Origin: Flavobacterium johnsoniae UW101
GTDB lineage: Bacteria; Bacteroidota; Bacteroidia; Flavobacteriales; Flavobacteriaceae
Direction of reading: 5' to 3'
NCBI RefSeq assembly: GCF_000016645.1
Contig: NC_009441.1
Span: 3,410,001-3,474,000 of the forward strand
Length of the DNA: 64,000 nucleotides
Shown here: positions 1 through 8,577 of the stretch, piece by piece
Position numbering within the stretch: position 1 is the stretch's first letter
Layout of the letters: each line of letters begins with the position of its first letter
Notes under the pieces: generated by a model
The model's input: only the letters and a program-made list of their open reading frames with translations
What the model was told of the DNA's origin: nothing
Database searches by the model: none
Position numbers and translations under genes: made by a program

Positions 1-513
1 TTTGGCGATATCGGTGCAAATAACGTATTGAATTCCTTTATTTTGATAATCCTGAATAAACGGAACTAAATCTTCATTTGATTCTTCTAACCAGCCAGAA
101 ACCGCAATTTTTTCATCTTTTGCATCAGCTCCCAAAATAATTTTTTCTGAACCGTATTCTGAAATCCATTTTTCGAAAATCGTTCTGTTTTTTACAGCAA
201 TACTTCCGCCGGTAATTTGGTTTGCACCGCTTTCAAAAGCAATTCTCAAATCATCATCCGACTTTAATCCGCCTCCAAAATCAATTTTTAAGCTCGTTTG
301 CGTTGCAATTTGTTCTAATATTTTATAATTGACAATTTTACTTGATTTTGCACCATCAAGATCTACTAAATGTAAATATTCAATTCCGTATGCTTCAAAT
401 GATTTCGCTACTTCAAGCGGATTTTCATTGTAAATTATTTTGGTATCATAATCACCTTTGGACAAACGAACGCATTTTCCTTCAATGATATCTATGGCTG
501 GTATTATTCTCAT
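1..513 (-). CDS. hisA: HisA, ProFAR isomerase (partial, C-terminus beyond left edge)
   Basis: Phosphoribosylformimino-5-aminoimidazole carboxamide ribotide isomerase, the Amadori isomerisation step of histidine synthesis. Only the first 171 residues are in the window. The (beta/alpha)8-barrel family hallmarks are visible: MRIIPAID with catalytic Asp8, the DFGGG phosphate loop near residue 78, TGGSIAVKN near 101, and a second catalytic Asp at about 130 (GAD). The start is ATG at 513. It is the last his gene seen and lies 93 bp downstream of hisH. hisF and hisI/E are expected beyond position 1 but cannot be seen. Confidence 0.96.
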   Translation of the reverse strand, partial: MRIIPAIDIIEGKCVRLSKGDYDTKIIYNENPLEVAKSFEAYGIEYLHLVDLDGAKSSKIVNYKILEQIATQTSLKIDFGGGLKSDDDLRIAFESGANQITGGSIAVKNRTIFEKWISEYGSEKIILGADAKDEKIAVSGWLEESNEDLVPFIQDYQNKGIQYVICTDIAK

Positions 514-606
514 TTTATTTTAGTCTTAAAGTTTGAAAGTCTAAAGTCTTAAAGTCTTTTTGATTCTCAAAAATTGATATTTTGATTGATTTTTGATATT
601 GAAATT
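514..606. repeat. Intercistronic word repeat (AAGTCTTAAAGT family)
   Basis: The gap between hisH and hisA contains iterations of words such as TAGTCTTAAAGT, GAAAGTCTAAAGTC and TTAAAGTC at about 519-556. The same word family recurs in the hisB-hisH gap (1193-1290), in both cases just before the downstream start codon. I see no protein-coding potential. See the finding on locus-specific word repeats. Confidence 0.6.
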
Positions 607-1188
607 TTACATTTTTAAAAAATTACCTAGAATCTTTTCTCCAACATCACCGCTTTTTTCTGGGTGAAATTGGGTTCCATAAAAATTATCTTTTTGTAAT
701 GCCGATGCGTATTCTACATCGTAATTTGTTGTTGCGATAGATTCAGCACAATTTGGAGCGTAAAAACTATGAACCAGATACATGAACTCGTTTTCAGAAA
801 TTCCTTTAAACAAATCGGTTTTTAAATCATAAATCTGATTCCATCCCATTTGCGGCACTTTTACATTGTTTGAAAATTTCAAAACATCAACATCAAAAAT
901 TCCTAAACCTTCTGTGTTTCCTTCTTCCGATTTATTGCACATTAACTGCATTCCGAGACAAATTCCTAAAACGGGCTGTTTCAATTGCGGAATCAGACTA
1001 TCTAAACCACTTTCACGAAGTTTTGCCATAGCCGAACTCGCCTCTCCCACGCCAGGAAAAATTACTTTATCTGCCAATTTAATTTCGTCCGGGTTATTAC
1101 TCAAAACCGCCTTAAAACCCAGTCTTTCAATAGCAAACATAATGCTCTGAATATTTCCTGCTCCGTAATTTATAATTACTATTTTCAT
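607..1188 (-). CDS. hisH: HisH, glutamine amidotransferase subunit of IGP synthase
   Basis: Class I glutamine amidotransferase that supplies ammonia to HisF in imidazole glycerol phosphate synthesis. Its 193 residues are the normal length. The catalytic triad is visible as Cys77 in GICLGMQ and His175/Glu177 in FHPEKS. The oxyanion region PGVGEA is near residue 45. It sits in the his operon between hisB and hisA, with spacer repeats on both sides rather than translational overlap. Confidence 0.97.
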   Translation of the reverse strand: MKIVIINYGAGNIQSIMFAIERLGFKAVLSNNPDEIKLADKVIFPGVGEASSAMAKLRESGLDSLIPQLKQPVLGICLGMQLMCNKSEEGNTEGLGIFDVDVLKFSNNVKVPQMGWNQIYDLKTDLFKGISENEFMYLVHSFYAPNCAESIATTNYDVEYASALQKDNFYGTQFHPEKSGDVGEKILGNFLKM

Positions 1189-1192
1189 TTAA

Positions 1193-1291
1193 TTTTAGTC
1201 TTAAAGTCTAAAGTCCAAAGTCTTAAAGTCGCTTTCTGAAATCCATAATTTAGGAATCTTTTGACTTTATGACTTTCAACTTTCGACTTAT
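1193..1291. repeat. Intercistronic word repeat between hisB and hisH
   Basis: Words AGTCTTAAAGTC and TAAAGTCCAAAGTC are tandemly iterated at 1198-1230. Reverse-complement-like words (GACTTTATGACTTTC, ACTTTCGACTT) follow at 1262-1290, so the transcript could fold into an AT-rich hairpin. The same words occur in the next intercistronic gap at 514-606. Confidence 0.6.
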
Positions 1292-2428
1292 TTAAAGCAT
1301 TCCTTTCGTAGAAGGCAAAATCATTTTTTCGGTATCTCTTTTTACGGCTACTTTTATCGCTTTTGCGAAAGCTTTAAAGATCGCTTCAATTTTGTGATGT
1401 TCGTTTATTCCTTCTGCTTTGATATTTAAATTCGCTTTTGCGCCGTCTGTAAATGATTTAAAGAAGTGATAGAACATTTCTGTCGGCATTTTACCAACCA
1501 TTTCGCGTTTAAATTCAGTTTCCCAAATCAGCCAGTTTCTTCCGCCGAAGTCAATTGCTGCCTGTGCTAAACAATCGTCCATTGGAAGACAGAAACCGTA
1601 ACGTTCGATTCCTAGTTTATTTCCTAACGCTTTCGCGAAAACTTCTCCTAAAGCAATTGCCGTGTCTTCAATTGTATGGTGTTCATCGACTTCTAAATCG
1701 CCTTTTACAGTAATTTCTAAGTCCATTTGTCCGTGACGTGAGATTTGATCCAACATGTGGTCAAAAAACGCAATTCCGGTGTCGATTTTGCTTTTTCCAG
1801 TTCCGTCAAGGTTTAAGTTGATATAAATATCGGTTTCATTGGTTTTACGAGTAATCGAAGCTGAACGTGCCTCTAATTTCAGGAACTCGTAAATTCTTTT
1901 CCAATCTATCGTCTGCAAAGCAATCGTATCGTTTAATTCTTCTCGTTTTGATGAAATTTCATTGCTTCCAATTCCATCAGTCATATTCATGAAAATGGCT
2001 TTTGCGCCTAGATTTTTAGCCAATTCAACATCAGTTAAACGATCACCTAAAACAAAAGAATTTTCTAAATCATATGCTGGATTATTCATATATTTTGTCA
2101 GCATTCCCGTTCTTGGTTTGCGTGTTGGCGCATTTTCTTCCGGAAAAGTTCTGTCTACAAAAATTTCATCAAAAACAACACCTTCGTTTTCAAAGGCTTT
2201 AAGGATAAAATTCTGAGTTGGCCAAAACGTATCTTCTGGAAAACTATCCGTTCCTAATCCGTCCTGATTGGTTACCATTGCCAGTTCGTAATCTAGTTCA
2301 GCGGCAATTTTAGCCAGATATTGAAAAGCTTTTGGATAAAATTCCAGTTTAGCTAAACTGTCTAATTGGTAGTTTTCAGGTTCTAAAACAATCGTTCCGT
2401 CACGATCGATAAAAAGTACTTTTTTCAT
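1292..2428 (-). CDS. hisB: HisB, bifunctional histidinol-phosphatase / IGP dehydratase
   Basis: Fusion enzyme for two non-consecutive histidine steps. The N-terminal HAD phosphatase domain (about residues 1-165) starts [12 protein letters not shown] with the nucleophile pair Asp8/Asp10. The C-terminal imidazoleglycerol-phosphate dehydratase domain (about 185-378) has [13 protein letters not shown] and [15 protein letters not shown] metal-ligand motifs. I chose ATG 2428. A start at 2455 would add nine residues encoded by the adjacent palindromic repeat and place extra sequence before the beta-1 strand. It lies between hisC and hisH. Confidence 0.96.
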   Translation of the reverse strand: MKKVLFIDRDGTIVLEPENYQLDSLAKLEFYPKAFQYLAKIAAELDYELAMVTNQDGLGTDSFPEDTFWPTQNFILKAFENEGVVFDEIFVDRTFPEENAPTRKPRTGMLTKYMNNPAYDLENSFVLGDRLTDVELAKNLGAKAIFMNMTDGIGSNEISSKREELNDTIALQTIDWKRIYEFLKLEARSASITRKTNETDIYINLNLDGTGKSKIDTGIAFFDHMLDQISRHGQMDLEITVKGDLEVDEHHTIEDTAIALGEVFAKALGNKLGIERYGFCLPMDDCLAQAAIDFGGRNWLIWETEFKREMVGKMPTEMFYHFFKSFTDGAKANLNIKAEGINEHHKIEAIFKAFAKAIKVAVKRDTEKMILPSTKGML

Positions 2429-2441
2429 ATTTTTTTGTTTT

Positions 2442-2585
2442 GCCACAGATTTCACAGATTAAAATGATTTTTTCTTTGCCACGAATTGCACTAATTTTCA
2501 CTAATTTAATTTGTGCTAATTCGTGCAATTCGTGGCGAAAAATCATACACAGAAAGAAATCATTTTAATCTGTATAATCTGTGGC
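2442..2585. repeat. Nested double palindrome in the hisB-hisC gap
   Basis: Two concentric inverted repeats. The outer arms are 2442-2470 and 2557-2585 (starting GCCACAGATTTCACAGATTA) and match at 27 of 29 positions. The inner arms include GCCACGAATTGCAC at 2478-2491, perfectly complementary to 2523-2536, with further AT-rich pairing toward the centre. The transcript of the his operon would form a long hairpin here. The two arm words are different sequences, as if one palindromic repeat had inserted inside another. Confidence 0.85.
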
Positions 2586-2593
2586 TAATATTT

Positions 2594-3643
2594 TTAGTTC
2601 AATAATTTTAATTCTTTAATTACAACCGCATTTTCTTCTTTTGTTCCAATTGTAAAACGAAGACAATTTTCACATAAAGGCTGTGTTGTTCTGTTACGAA
2701 TAACGATTCCTTTTTCGATTAATTGATTGTATCTTTTATTAGCATCATCCACTTTTGCTAAGATAAAATTAGCTTCTGTTGGATATACTTTTTCAACAAA
2801 ATTTACTTCAAGTAAAACTTTAAGCAATTCTTCTCTTTGCTCAATAATTGAAGCTATTTCTTGCTTAATTTTATCTAAATCTTTTAAACGCTCTTTCGCC
2901 CTTTGCTGCGTTAATTCGTTTACATTATAAGGCGGTTTGATTTTATTTAAAACCGAGATTACAGCCTCTGATGCATAACAAATCCCTAAACGAATTCCTG
3001 CTAAACCATAAGCCTTAGAAAGCGTTTGTGTAATTACTAAATTCGGATATTCATCGATTTCTGTCAGCCAGCTTTCCTTTTCTGAAAAGTCAATATACGC
3101 TTCGTCAATAACCACTAGACCTTTGAAGTTTTGAAGCAGTTTCACCACACTTTCATCAGAAAATGAATTTCCTGTTGGATTGTTTGGCGAACATAAAAAG
3201 ATGATTTTGGTATTTTCATCAACTGCTTCTAAAATCTTTTCAACTTGTGGCTGAAAATCAGTTGTCAGCAAAATTTCTCTGTTTTCTACCGCATTGATAT
3301 TTGCTAAAACACCATACATACCGTAAGTTGGCGGCAATGAAATGATATTGTCTTTATTTGGTTCGCAAAAAGCTCTGAAAAGTAAATCTAAAACTTCATC
3401 GCTTCCGTTTCCTAATAAAATCTGACTTTGTTTTGTATTATTGTTTTTAGCCAAAATCGCTTTAACTGAGTTTTGCTGCGGATCCGGGTAACGGTTTACA
3501 CCATTTTGAAACGGATTTTCATTAGCATCCAGAAAAATCATTTCGGCTGTATCAAAATCTTCAAATTCATCTCTTGCTGAAGAATATGGTTTTAAAGATT
3601 TTACGTTTTCTCTTGTTATTGTATTTATATCGAACGTATTCAT
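2594..3643 (-). CDS. hisC: HisC, histidinol-phosphate aminotransferase
   Basis: PLP-dependent class I/II aminotransferase that converts imidazole acetol phosphate to histidinol phosphate. 349 residues, normal length. Visible landmarks are SPNNPTGN at 152-159, DEAYIDF at 180-186, the Schiff-base Lys210 in TLSKAYGLAGIRLG, and the C-terminal RNRTTQP and CLRFTIGT motifs for substrate phosphate/carboxylate binding. Part of the his operon, 84 bp after hisD. Confidence 0.97.
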   Translation of the reverse strand: MNTFDINTITRENVKSLKPYSSARDEFEDFDTAEMIFLDANENPFQNGVNRYPDPQQNSVKAILAKNNNTKQSQILLGNGSDEVLDLLFRAFCEPNKDNIISLPPTYGMYGVLANINAVENREILLTTDFQPQVEKILEAVDENTKIIFLCSPNNPTGNSFSDESVVKLLQNFKGLVVIDEAYIDFSEKESWLTEIDEYPNLVITQTLSKAYGLAGIRLGICYASEAVISVLNKIKPPYNVNELTQQRAKERLKDLDKIKQEIASIIEQREELLKVLLEVNFVEKVYPTEANFILAKVDDANKRYNQLIEKGIVIRNRTTQPLCENCLRFTIGTKEENAVVIKELKLLN

Positions 3644-3657
3644 TGCTTTAATTTTTT

Positions 3658-3710
3658 AAGAAGCAAGAATTAAAAAGAAAGACTTTAAAAAATCTTAACT
3701 CTTGCTTCTT
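3658..3710. repeat. Inverted repeat in hisD-hisC gap
   Basis: AAGAAGCAAG at 3658-3667 is perfectly inverted as CTTGCTTCTT at 3701-3710, with further AT-rich pairing inside. Another member of the class of intercistronic inverted word repeats seen in this operon, but with its own sequence word. Confidence 0.6.
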
Positions 3711-3727
3711 TCTTCTTCCTTTGTCTT

Positions 3728-5011
3728 TTACTCTAAACTCTTTAATCTTAACGTCACAGCATTTTTATGCGCTTGCAGCCCTTCGGCCTCAGCCATAGTT
3801 TCGATTGCTTTTCCGATGTTTTGAATTCCTTTTTCAGAAATTTTCTGGAATGTCATTGATTTCATAAAACTATCCAGATTTACACCGCTGTAATTCTTAG
3901 CGTAACCATTGGTTGGTAAAGTATGATTGGTACCTGAAGCGTAATCTCCGGCGCTTTCCGGCGTATAATTTCCAATAAAAACAGAACCCGCGTTTACAAT
4001 TCCGTTACAGTAAAAATCATCATATTGAGAGCAGATTATAAAGTGTTCCGGACCGTATTCGTTAATTAAATCTAAAGCTCTCTGATCATTTTCAACATAA
4101 ATTAGTTTTGAATTTTCGATTGCTTTCTCTGCAATAGCTTTTCTTGGAAGAACTTCGAGCTGTGACTGAACTTCTTTTTCTACTTCGGCAATCAATTTTT
4201 TTGAAGTCGAAACCAAAATTACCTGACTGTCTGTTCCGTGTTCTGCCTGAGAAAGCAAATCAGAAGCTACAAAAGCCGGAACTGCTGTATCATCGGCTAC
4301 AATTAATAATTCTGAAGGTCCGGCCGGCATATCAATTGCTACTCCAAATTGTGTCGCTAATTGTTTGGCAACGGTTACAAACTGATTACCAGGTCCAAAA
4401 ATTTTATACACTTTTGGAATAGATTGTGTACCGAAGGTCATCCCTGCAATTGCCTGAATTCCGCCTGCTTTTATAATTTTAGTTACACCGCATAAATTAG
4501 CAGCATATAAAATTGCCGGATTAATTTTTCCTTTTTTATCTGGCGGCGAGCATAATACTATTTCTTTACATCCTGCAATCTCTGCTGGAACTGCCAGCAT
4601 CAAAACTGTTGAAAATAAAGGTGCTGTACCGCCCGGAATATACAATCCAATTTTTTGAATTGGTCTTTTTTCCTGCCAGCAGTTTACGCCTTCGATAGTT
4701 TCAACGTCAATCCTGTTTGTTTTTTGAGCGCTGTGAAATTTATAAATATTGTCTTTTGCCAATTGAATTGATTCTTTCAAATCATTGGGAATCTTTTCAA
4801 TTGCTTCTTGTATTTCTTCCTTTGTAACTTCGTAGCTGTCTAAAGCAATTCCATCAAAAATTGAGGTATATTTTGCTACCGCTTCGTCACCCTTTTTTTG
4901 AATTTCTTTGAAGATTTCTTTTACGGTTACTTCAATATCGTCTATTGTCTGGGTTGGTCTTTTTAATATTTCAGACCAAGTATCTGGTTTTGGATTGTCT
5001 ATTTTATTCAT
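3728..5011 (-). CDS. hisD: HisD, histidinol dehydrogenase
   Basis: Zinc enzyme that performs the last two oxidations, histidinol to histidine, with NAD. 427 residues. All expected catalytic residues are present: zinc ligands Gln255 and His258 (SQAEHGT), Asp356 (ESAGDYASG) and His415; general base pair Glu322-His323 (GPEHF). The substrate loop MPAGPSELL is at about 228-236. Second gene of the his operon, between hisG and hisC. Confidence 0.98.
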   Translation of the reverse strand: MNKIDNPKPDTWSEILKRPTQTIDDIEVTVKEIFKEIQKKGDEAVAKYTSIFDGIALDSYEVTKEEIQEAIEKIPNDLKESIQLAKDNIYKFHSAQKTNRIDVETIEGVNCWQEKRPIQKIGLYIPGGTAPLFSTVLMLAVPAEIAGCKEIVLCSPPDKKGKINPAILYAANLCGVTKIIKAGGIQAIAGMTFGTQSIPKVYKIFGPGNQFVTVAKQLATQFGVAIDMPAGPSELLIVADDTAVPAFVASDLLSQAEHGTDSQVILVSTSKKLIAEVEKEVQSQLEVLPRKAIAEKAIENSKLIYVENDQRALDLINEYGPEHFIICSQYDDFYCNGIVNAGSVFIGNYTPESAGDYASGTNHTLPTNGYAKNYSGVNLDSFMKSMTFQKISEKGIQNIGKAIETMAEAEGLQAHKNAVTLRLKSLE

Positions 5012-5014
5012 TTT

Positions 5015-5144
5015 CTTAAGCTTTAAGCTTTAAGCTGTGGGCTTTAGGCTTTATTAACGTTGTGTTTATTTTTTTCTTAAGGAGCAAACTTTTCAAAAGC
5101 CTAAAGCTTAAAGCCTACTGCCTAAAGCGGGCGAAGCCCTAAAG
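5015..5144. repeat. Inverted word repeat between hisG and hisD
   Basis: Left half (5015-5053) iterates words like TTAAGCTTTAAGCT and GGCTTTAGGCTTT. Right half (5096-5144) carries the complements. The best arm is GCTTTAGGCTTT at 5041-5052 against AAAGCCTAAAGC at 5096-5107, a perfect 12 bp. The right half runs into the 3' end of hisG, contributing its last codons. Probably an mRNA hairpin between cistrons. Confidence 0.7.
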
Positions 5145-5996
5145 AACCATTTTTTCAATTGGGCATACTAAAATTCCTTCTGCTCCTACTTCTTTTAATT
5201 TATCGATTACATCCCAAAAAGTATCTTTATCAATTACTGAGTGTACACTGCTCCAGCCTTCCTCTGCTAATGGCAGAACGGTTAAACTTCTTAAAACCGG
5301 AAGGATTTTTCCAACTGCATCAATTTTGTCATTTGGAACGTTCATCAAAATGTATTTTGAATTTCTGGCTCTTAAAACCGACTGAATTCTGAATTTTAAG
5401 GTATCAATGTGTTTTTGAATTTCTGGAGAAACTTTTGGCGAAACAGCTAAAACGGCTTCACTTTTCAGGATAACTTCAACTTCTTTTAAATTGTTTTTGA
5501 ATAAGGTGCTTCCACTTGAAACAATATCTACAATAGCATCTGCAAGTCCTATATTTGGCGCAATTTCTACTGAACCTGAAATTTGGTGAATATCAACCTT
5601 TAAACCAAATGAATTAAAGTATTCATTTACGGTATTTGGATAAGAAGTTGCGATTCTAAGACCTGCTAAATCCTGTATCGATTTGTAATCAAAAGTTTTA
5701 GGAACTGCTACAGAAACTTTGCATTTTGAGAATCCCAATCGCTGTACAACTTCGATGTTTTTTCCTTTTTCTACTAAAAGATTGTCGCCTACAATGGCTA
5801 AATCTACTACACCGTCAATTAAATACTGAGGAATATCTGAATTTCTTAAATACAAAACTTCAAGAGGAAAGTTTGAAGCTTCGGCTTTTAACTGGTCGAT
5901 TCCGTTATTGATTGAAATACCGCAGTCTTTAAGGATTTGGATACTGTCTTCGTTTAAACGACCTGATTTTTGAATTGCAATTTTTAAAGTACTCAT
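5139..5996 (-). CDS. hisG: HisG, ATP phosphoribosyltransferase (long form)
   Basis: Catalyses ATP + PRPP to phosphoribosyl-ATP, the committed step of histidine synthesis. 285 residues, the long form, with two periplasmic-binding-protein-like catalytic lobes (about 1-210; motifs LRNSDIPQYLIDGVVDLAIVG and the PRPP loop IVSSGSTL) followed by an ACT-like regulatory domain ending EGILVCPIEKMVL. The long form does not need HisZ and is feedback-inhibited by histidine. First gene of the operon, directly downstream of the leader/attenuator at 6045-6208. Confidence 0.97.
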   Translation of the reverse strand: MSTLKIAIQKSGRLNEDSIQILKDCGISINNGIDQLKAEASNFPLEVLYLRNSDIPQYLIDGVVDLAIVGDNLLVEKGKNIEVVQRLGFSKCKVSVAVPKTFDYKSIQDLAGLRIATSYPNTVNEYFNSFGLKVDIHQISGSVEIAPNIGLADAIVDIVSSGSTLFKNNLKEVEVILKSEAVLAVSPKVSPEIQKHIDTLKFRIQSVLRARNSKYILMNVPNDKIDAVGKILPVLRSLTVLPLAEEGWSSVHSVIDKDTFWDVIDKLKEVGAEGILVCPIEKMVL

Positions 5997-6044
5997 TTTT
6001 TTAGTTGTTGTTTAATTAATAGTTTGAGTACAAAGAATTGGTAT

Positions 6045-6078
6045 AAAAAAACCCGTTTGATGTACTCAAACGGGTTTT
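6045..6078 (-). terminator. his operon attenuator terminator
   Basis: Minus-strand hairpin with arms 6066-6076 and 6050-6060 (AACCCGTTTGA and its complement, 11 bp, 5-nt loop). On the transcript it is followed by six U residues (A-run at 6045-6050 on the plus strand). It lies 28 nt after the stop of the His-rich leader peptide and 49 nt before hisG. An alternative partner, CTCAAGCG (minus strand, 6122-6115), can pair with the CGTTTGAG of the 5' arm (6072-6065) with one G-U, which would act as the antiterminator. Confidence 0.88.
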
Positions 6079-6105
6079 AAAATATGATGATTTACACACA
6101 TACCA

Positions 6106-6165
6106 TTAACACATCGCTTGAGAGCAATAATGTAAATGATGATGATGTAATTGATTTGAAATCAT
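6106..6165 (-). CDS. hisL: His operon leader peptide (attenuator)
   Basis: A 19-codon ORF reads MISNQLHHHHLHYCSQAMC, with four consecutive His codons plus a fifth two codons later. It starts about 30 nt downstream of a good TAnnTTTG promoter and ends just upstream of the intrinsic terminator. By analogy with enterobacterial his attenuation, ribosome stalling at scarce His-tRNA would free the CUCAAGCG segment overlapping codons 14-17 to form the antiterminator. With ample His-tRNA, the ribosome reaching the stop would cover it and termination would follow. The gene name is by analogy only. Confidence 0.88.
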   Translation of the reverse strand: MISNQLHHHHLHYCSQAMC

Positions 6166-6200
6166 TGTTTGGTTTGTTTTATAATTCTTTGATTCGGTTG

Positions 6201-6232
6201 CAAATATACTAGTTAATTTCATAAAAAAGCAA
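6201..6232 (-). promoter_or_regulatory. Promoter of the his operon
   Basis: On the minus strand TATATTTG (6208-6201) matches the Bacteroidota -7 element TAnnTTTG exactly. A TTG at 6232-6230, 21 nt upstream, fits the -33 element. Predicted transcription starts about 30 nt before the leader peptide ATG. Confidence 0.75.
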
Positions 6233-6306
6233 TTTTTAATATAACTTAACTATAGTTTATTGTTAAAAAAAAAGCTGAAGTACAGTTTCTATTATAAATT
6301 TTCAAT

Positions 6307-7707
6307 TTACGATATCGTTTTCATTTCTTCTTTAAAACCTAAAATTACAGTTGTGCCAACTCCTATTTTACTTTCTATTTTAAATTGAATATCAAGCTGT
6401 TCTGTAATTCTTTTTACGATAGACAAACCTAAACCAACTCCTTTTATTTCAGGATGATCTGTATAATTTGATCTAAAAAAAGGATTAAAAATCATTTCGA
6501 GATCACCTTTTGCAATTCCTATTCCGTTATCTGAAATTCTGCAGATTGTTCTGTCTCCTTCTTTAGAAAGAAAAACAGAAACTTCTCCTCCATCTTTCGT
6601 GTATTTAAGTGAGTTTGAAATTATATTTCTTAAAATTGTTATGATCAGAAAATTATCTGAATAGGTGTAATAATCCTGGCCGGCATCAAATTTTACTTTG
6701 AGTTTTTTGCTGTTTATTTTCTCTGAATTCAAAGTTAAAACATCTAAAATTACAGCGTTTAAATAAACGTTTTCTGCATTTATCTGATGCTTTTGATTTT
6801 CAAAACGAGCCATTGTTAAGAGCTGGTCAACAAGCATATTTAAATGGTCGACTTCGTTTATGCAATAATTAATTTTATCTTCGTATTCCCTGCTGTCTCT
6901 GGGTTTACGAATAAGCACTTCAAGTGTTCCTTTAATTACTGTTAGTGGCGTTCTTAACTCGTGCGAGGCGTCAGATGTAAATTGTTTTTCGCGCTCAATA
7001 GCGTCTTCAATTCTATTTAATAAATTATTTATTGTTTTAGAAAGTGTGTATAATTCGTCTCTGGTTTTAGGCAGCGGAATTCTTGTTTTGAGATTATCTT
7101 TTGTAATAATATTGGAAGTCTGAATAATATCATTTATGGGTTTTATACTTCTTCCGGCAAAGAATCTGGCAAGAAAAAATAAAATCAATAAAATAATGGG
7201 AAATGTAACCAATAAGGTATCCATTAGATTATCTAATACCTTTGAAGAATCTGACAAAGACATCGCAATAATCAAATAACCGATTTTTTTTGAATGTAAA
7301 TGAAGCGGTACTTGTATCTGACGAATTTTGTTTCCTAATAATTTAGTATCAAAAAGCTGAAAGTGATCTTTGTTATTATGAAAAACGAGTTTTTCATTTT
7401 TTAAATTAGGAGATTTTTCAATGATTTTTTTATTTAAATCTAAAAACTGAACAAATACAGGATTTACATCGACAGAATTGTGTTCTCTTTCTTCCCATTC
7501 TTCTGCATCCATCATAATAACAACACCGTTCTCGACTTTAACTTCTTTTAAGTGGTCCTGAACCTCGATATTAAGATTTTCATCTATATGATTGTAAACG
7601 GTAAGTTTTACAATAAAATAAATAGCCGAAAAAACTGCCAGAACCAAAAGTCCTGTTCCTACGATATAGTTTAATGCAATTCTATTTTTAAAAGATAATA
7701 ATTTCAT
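6307..7707 (-). CDS. Two-component sensor histidine kinase
   Basis: Inner-membrane sensor kinase, 466 residues. TM1 is about 10-34, a periplasmic sensor about 35-155, TM2 about 158-182, followed by HAMP. HisKA has the phospho-acceptor His249 in SDASHELRTPLTVIKG. The HATPase domain has the N-box at Asn365, DNGIGIA with Asp393, and GVGLGLS near 424. It starts 5 bp after the response-regulator gene, so the two are co-transcribed. The sensory domain gives no clear ligand clue. The divergent LtaS-like gene upstream of the pair is a plausible target. Confidence 0.92.
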   Translation of the reverse strand: MKLLSFKNRIALNYIVGTGLLVLAVFSAIYFIVKLTVYNHIDENLNIEVQDHLKEVKVENGVVIMMDAEEWEEREHNSVDVNPVFVQFLDLNKKIIEKSPNLKNEKLVFHNNKDHFQLFDTKLLGNKIRQIQVPLHLHSKKIGYLIIAMSLSDSSKVLDNLMDTLLVTFPIILLILFFLARFFAGRSIKPINDIIQTSNIITKDNLKTRIPLPKTRDELYTLSKTINNLLNRIEDAIEREKQFTSDASHELRTPLTVIKGTLEVLIRKPRDSREYEDKINYCINEVDHLNMLVDQLLTMARFENQKHQINAENVYLNAVILDVLTLNSEKINSKKLKVKFDAGQDYYTYSDNFLIITILRNIISNSLKYTKDGGEVSVFLSKEGDRTICRISDNGIGIAKGDLEMIFNPFFRSNYTDHPEIKGVGLGLSIVKRITEQLDIQFKIESKIGVGTTVILGFKEEMKTIS

Positions 7708-7712
7708 TTTGC

Positions 7713-8375
7713 TTAATCATTGGCGATATAACCAATGCCCCGAATAGTTTTAATGTAATCTTCTTCAATTTTAAGGTTCAGTTTTTTACGAATAGCATTC
7801 ATAAAAACATCAATTACTCCGGTATCATATTCAAAATTAATATCCCAGACATCTTTTAGAATCTCGTTTCGGGTACAGACTTTGCCTTTTTTTCTAATTA
7901 AATACGTCAGTAATTCAAATTCTCTTTGCGTTAGATTGATTTCTTCATCATTTTTTAAAACGATATGCTTAGAAAGATCAACTGTAATGTTGCCGAGCGT
8001 AAGTATTTCATCTGTAGCCTTATTTCTAAAATGAATTTTGACTCTTTCGACCAATTCTTCAAAACTAAATGGCTTTTTTATGTAGTCATTTGCTCCCGCA
8101 CGCAGCCCTTCAATGGTTTCCTGAACGGTGTCTTTTGCAGTTAAAAAAATAATGGGAGTTTTTTTATCCTTAATTCTTATGGCTTTGCACAAATCGAGTC
8201 CATTAATTTTTGGCAGCATCCAATCTAATAAAATCAAATCGAATGTGTGATTTTGAGTTAATTCAAAACCTTTAGATCCATCATTGGCGGTAGTAATCTG
8301 GTATCCTTCTTCACGAAGTCCCTGTTCTAAAAACTGAACAATTCCAAGCTCATCTTCAACAATTAAAATATGCAT
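7713..8375 (-). CDS. OmpR-family response regulator
   Basis: Receiver domain (about 1-115) with acidic pocket Glu7/Asp8, phospho-acceptor Asp51 (LLDWMLPKING), Thr79 in FLTAKD and Lys101 in KKPFS. It is followed by a winged-helix DNA-binding domain (about 125-220) with LTQREFELLTYLIRKKGKV and the terminal IKTIRGIGYI. 220 residues. Forms an operon with the histidine kinase 5 bp downstream. A TAnnTTTG promoter lies 41 nt upstream of its start. Confidence 0.95.
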   Translation of the reverse strand: MHILIVEDELGIVQFLEQGLREEGYQITTANDGSKGFELTQNHTFDLILLDWMLPKINGLDLCKAIRIKDKKTPIIFLTAKDTVQETIEGLRAGANDYIKKPFSFEELVERVKIHFRNKATDEILTLGNITVDLSKHIVLKNDEEINLTQREFELLTYLIRKKGKVCTRNEILKDVWDINFEYDTGVIDVFMNAIRKKLNLKIEEDYIKTIRGIGYIAND

Positions 8376-8415
8376 GTTAAACTTTGATTCAAGGTTAATT
8401 TATTTTTACGATTTT

Positions 8416-8423
8416 CAAAGATA
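8416..8423 (-). promoter_or_regulatory. Promoter -7 element of the two-component operon
   Basis: Minus-strand TATCTTTG is an exact TAnnTTTG match, 41 nt before the response-regulator ATG at 8375. The remaining divergent spacer up to 8577 also carries the promoter of the LtaS-like gene. Confidence 0.65.
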
Positions 8424-8551
8424 GCTATTTTACAGGTCAAAAAACCTTTAAAACCATGAGAGTAATATCTGAATTGTTATCTTAAGCAAAAATTAAGTTT
8501 AGGCTAAGCAAGGTAAAAGCATAACTTCATCTAATGTTAATTAATCGGGTC

Positions 8552-8559
8552 TAATTTTG
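8552..8559 (+). promoter_or_regulatory. Promoter -7 element of the LtaS-like gene
   Basis: TAATTTTG is an exact TAnnTTTG match, 19 nt before ATG 8578. No convincing -33 element is seen upstream. Confidence 0.6.
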
Positions 8560-8577
8560 TAAAAAATAATTAACGAT

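Noticed and set aside
2429..2455. Nine-residue N-terminal extension of HisB
   Set aside because: Encoded by the edge of the nested palindrome; the conserved HAD strand starts at the ATG at 2428.
6136..6147. ATGATGATGATG looks like a trinucleotide microsatellite
   Set aside because: On the minus strand it is the run of His codons of the leader peptide, in frame with a start and stop and next to an attenuator hairpin; a coding explanation is better.
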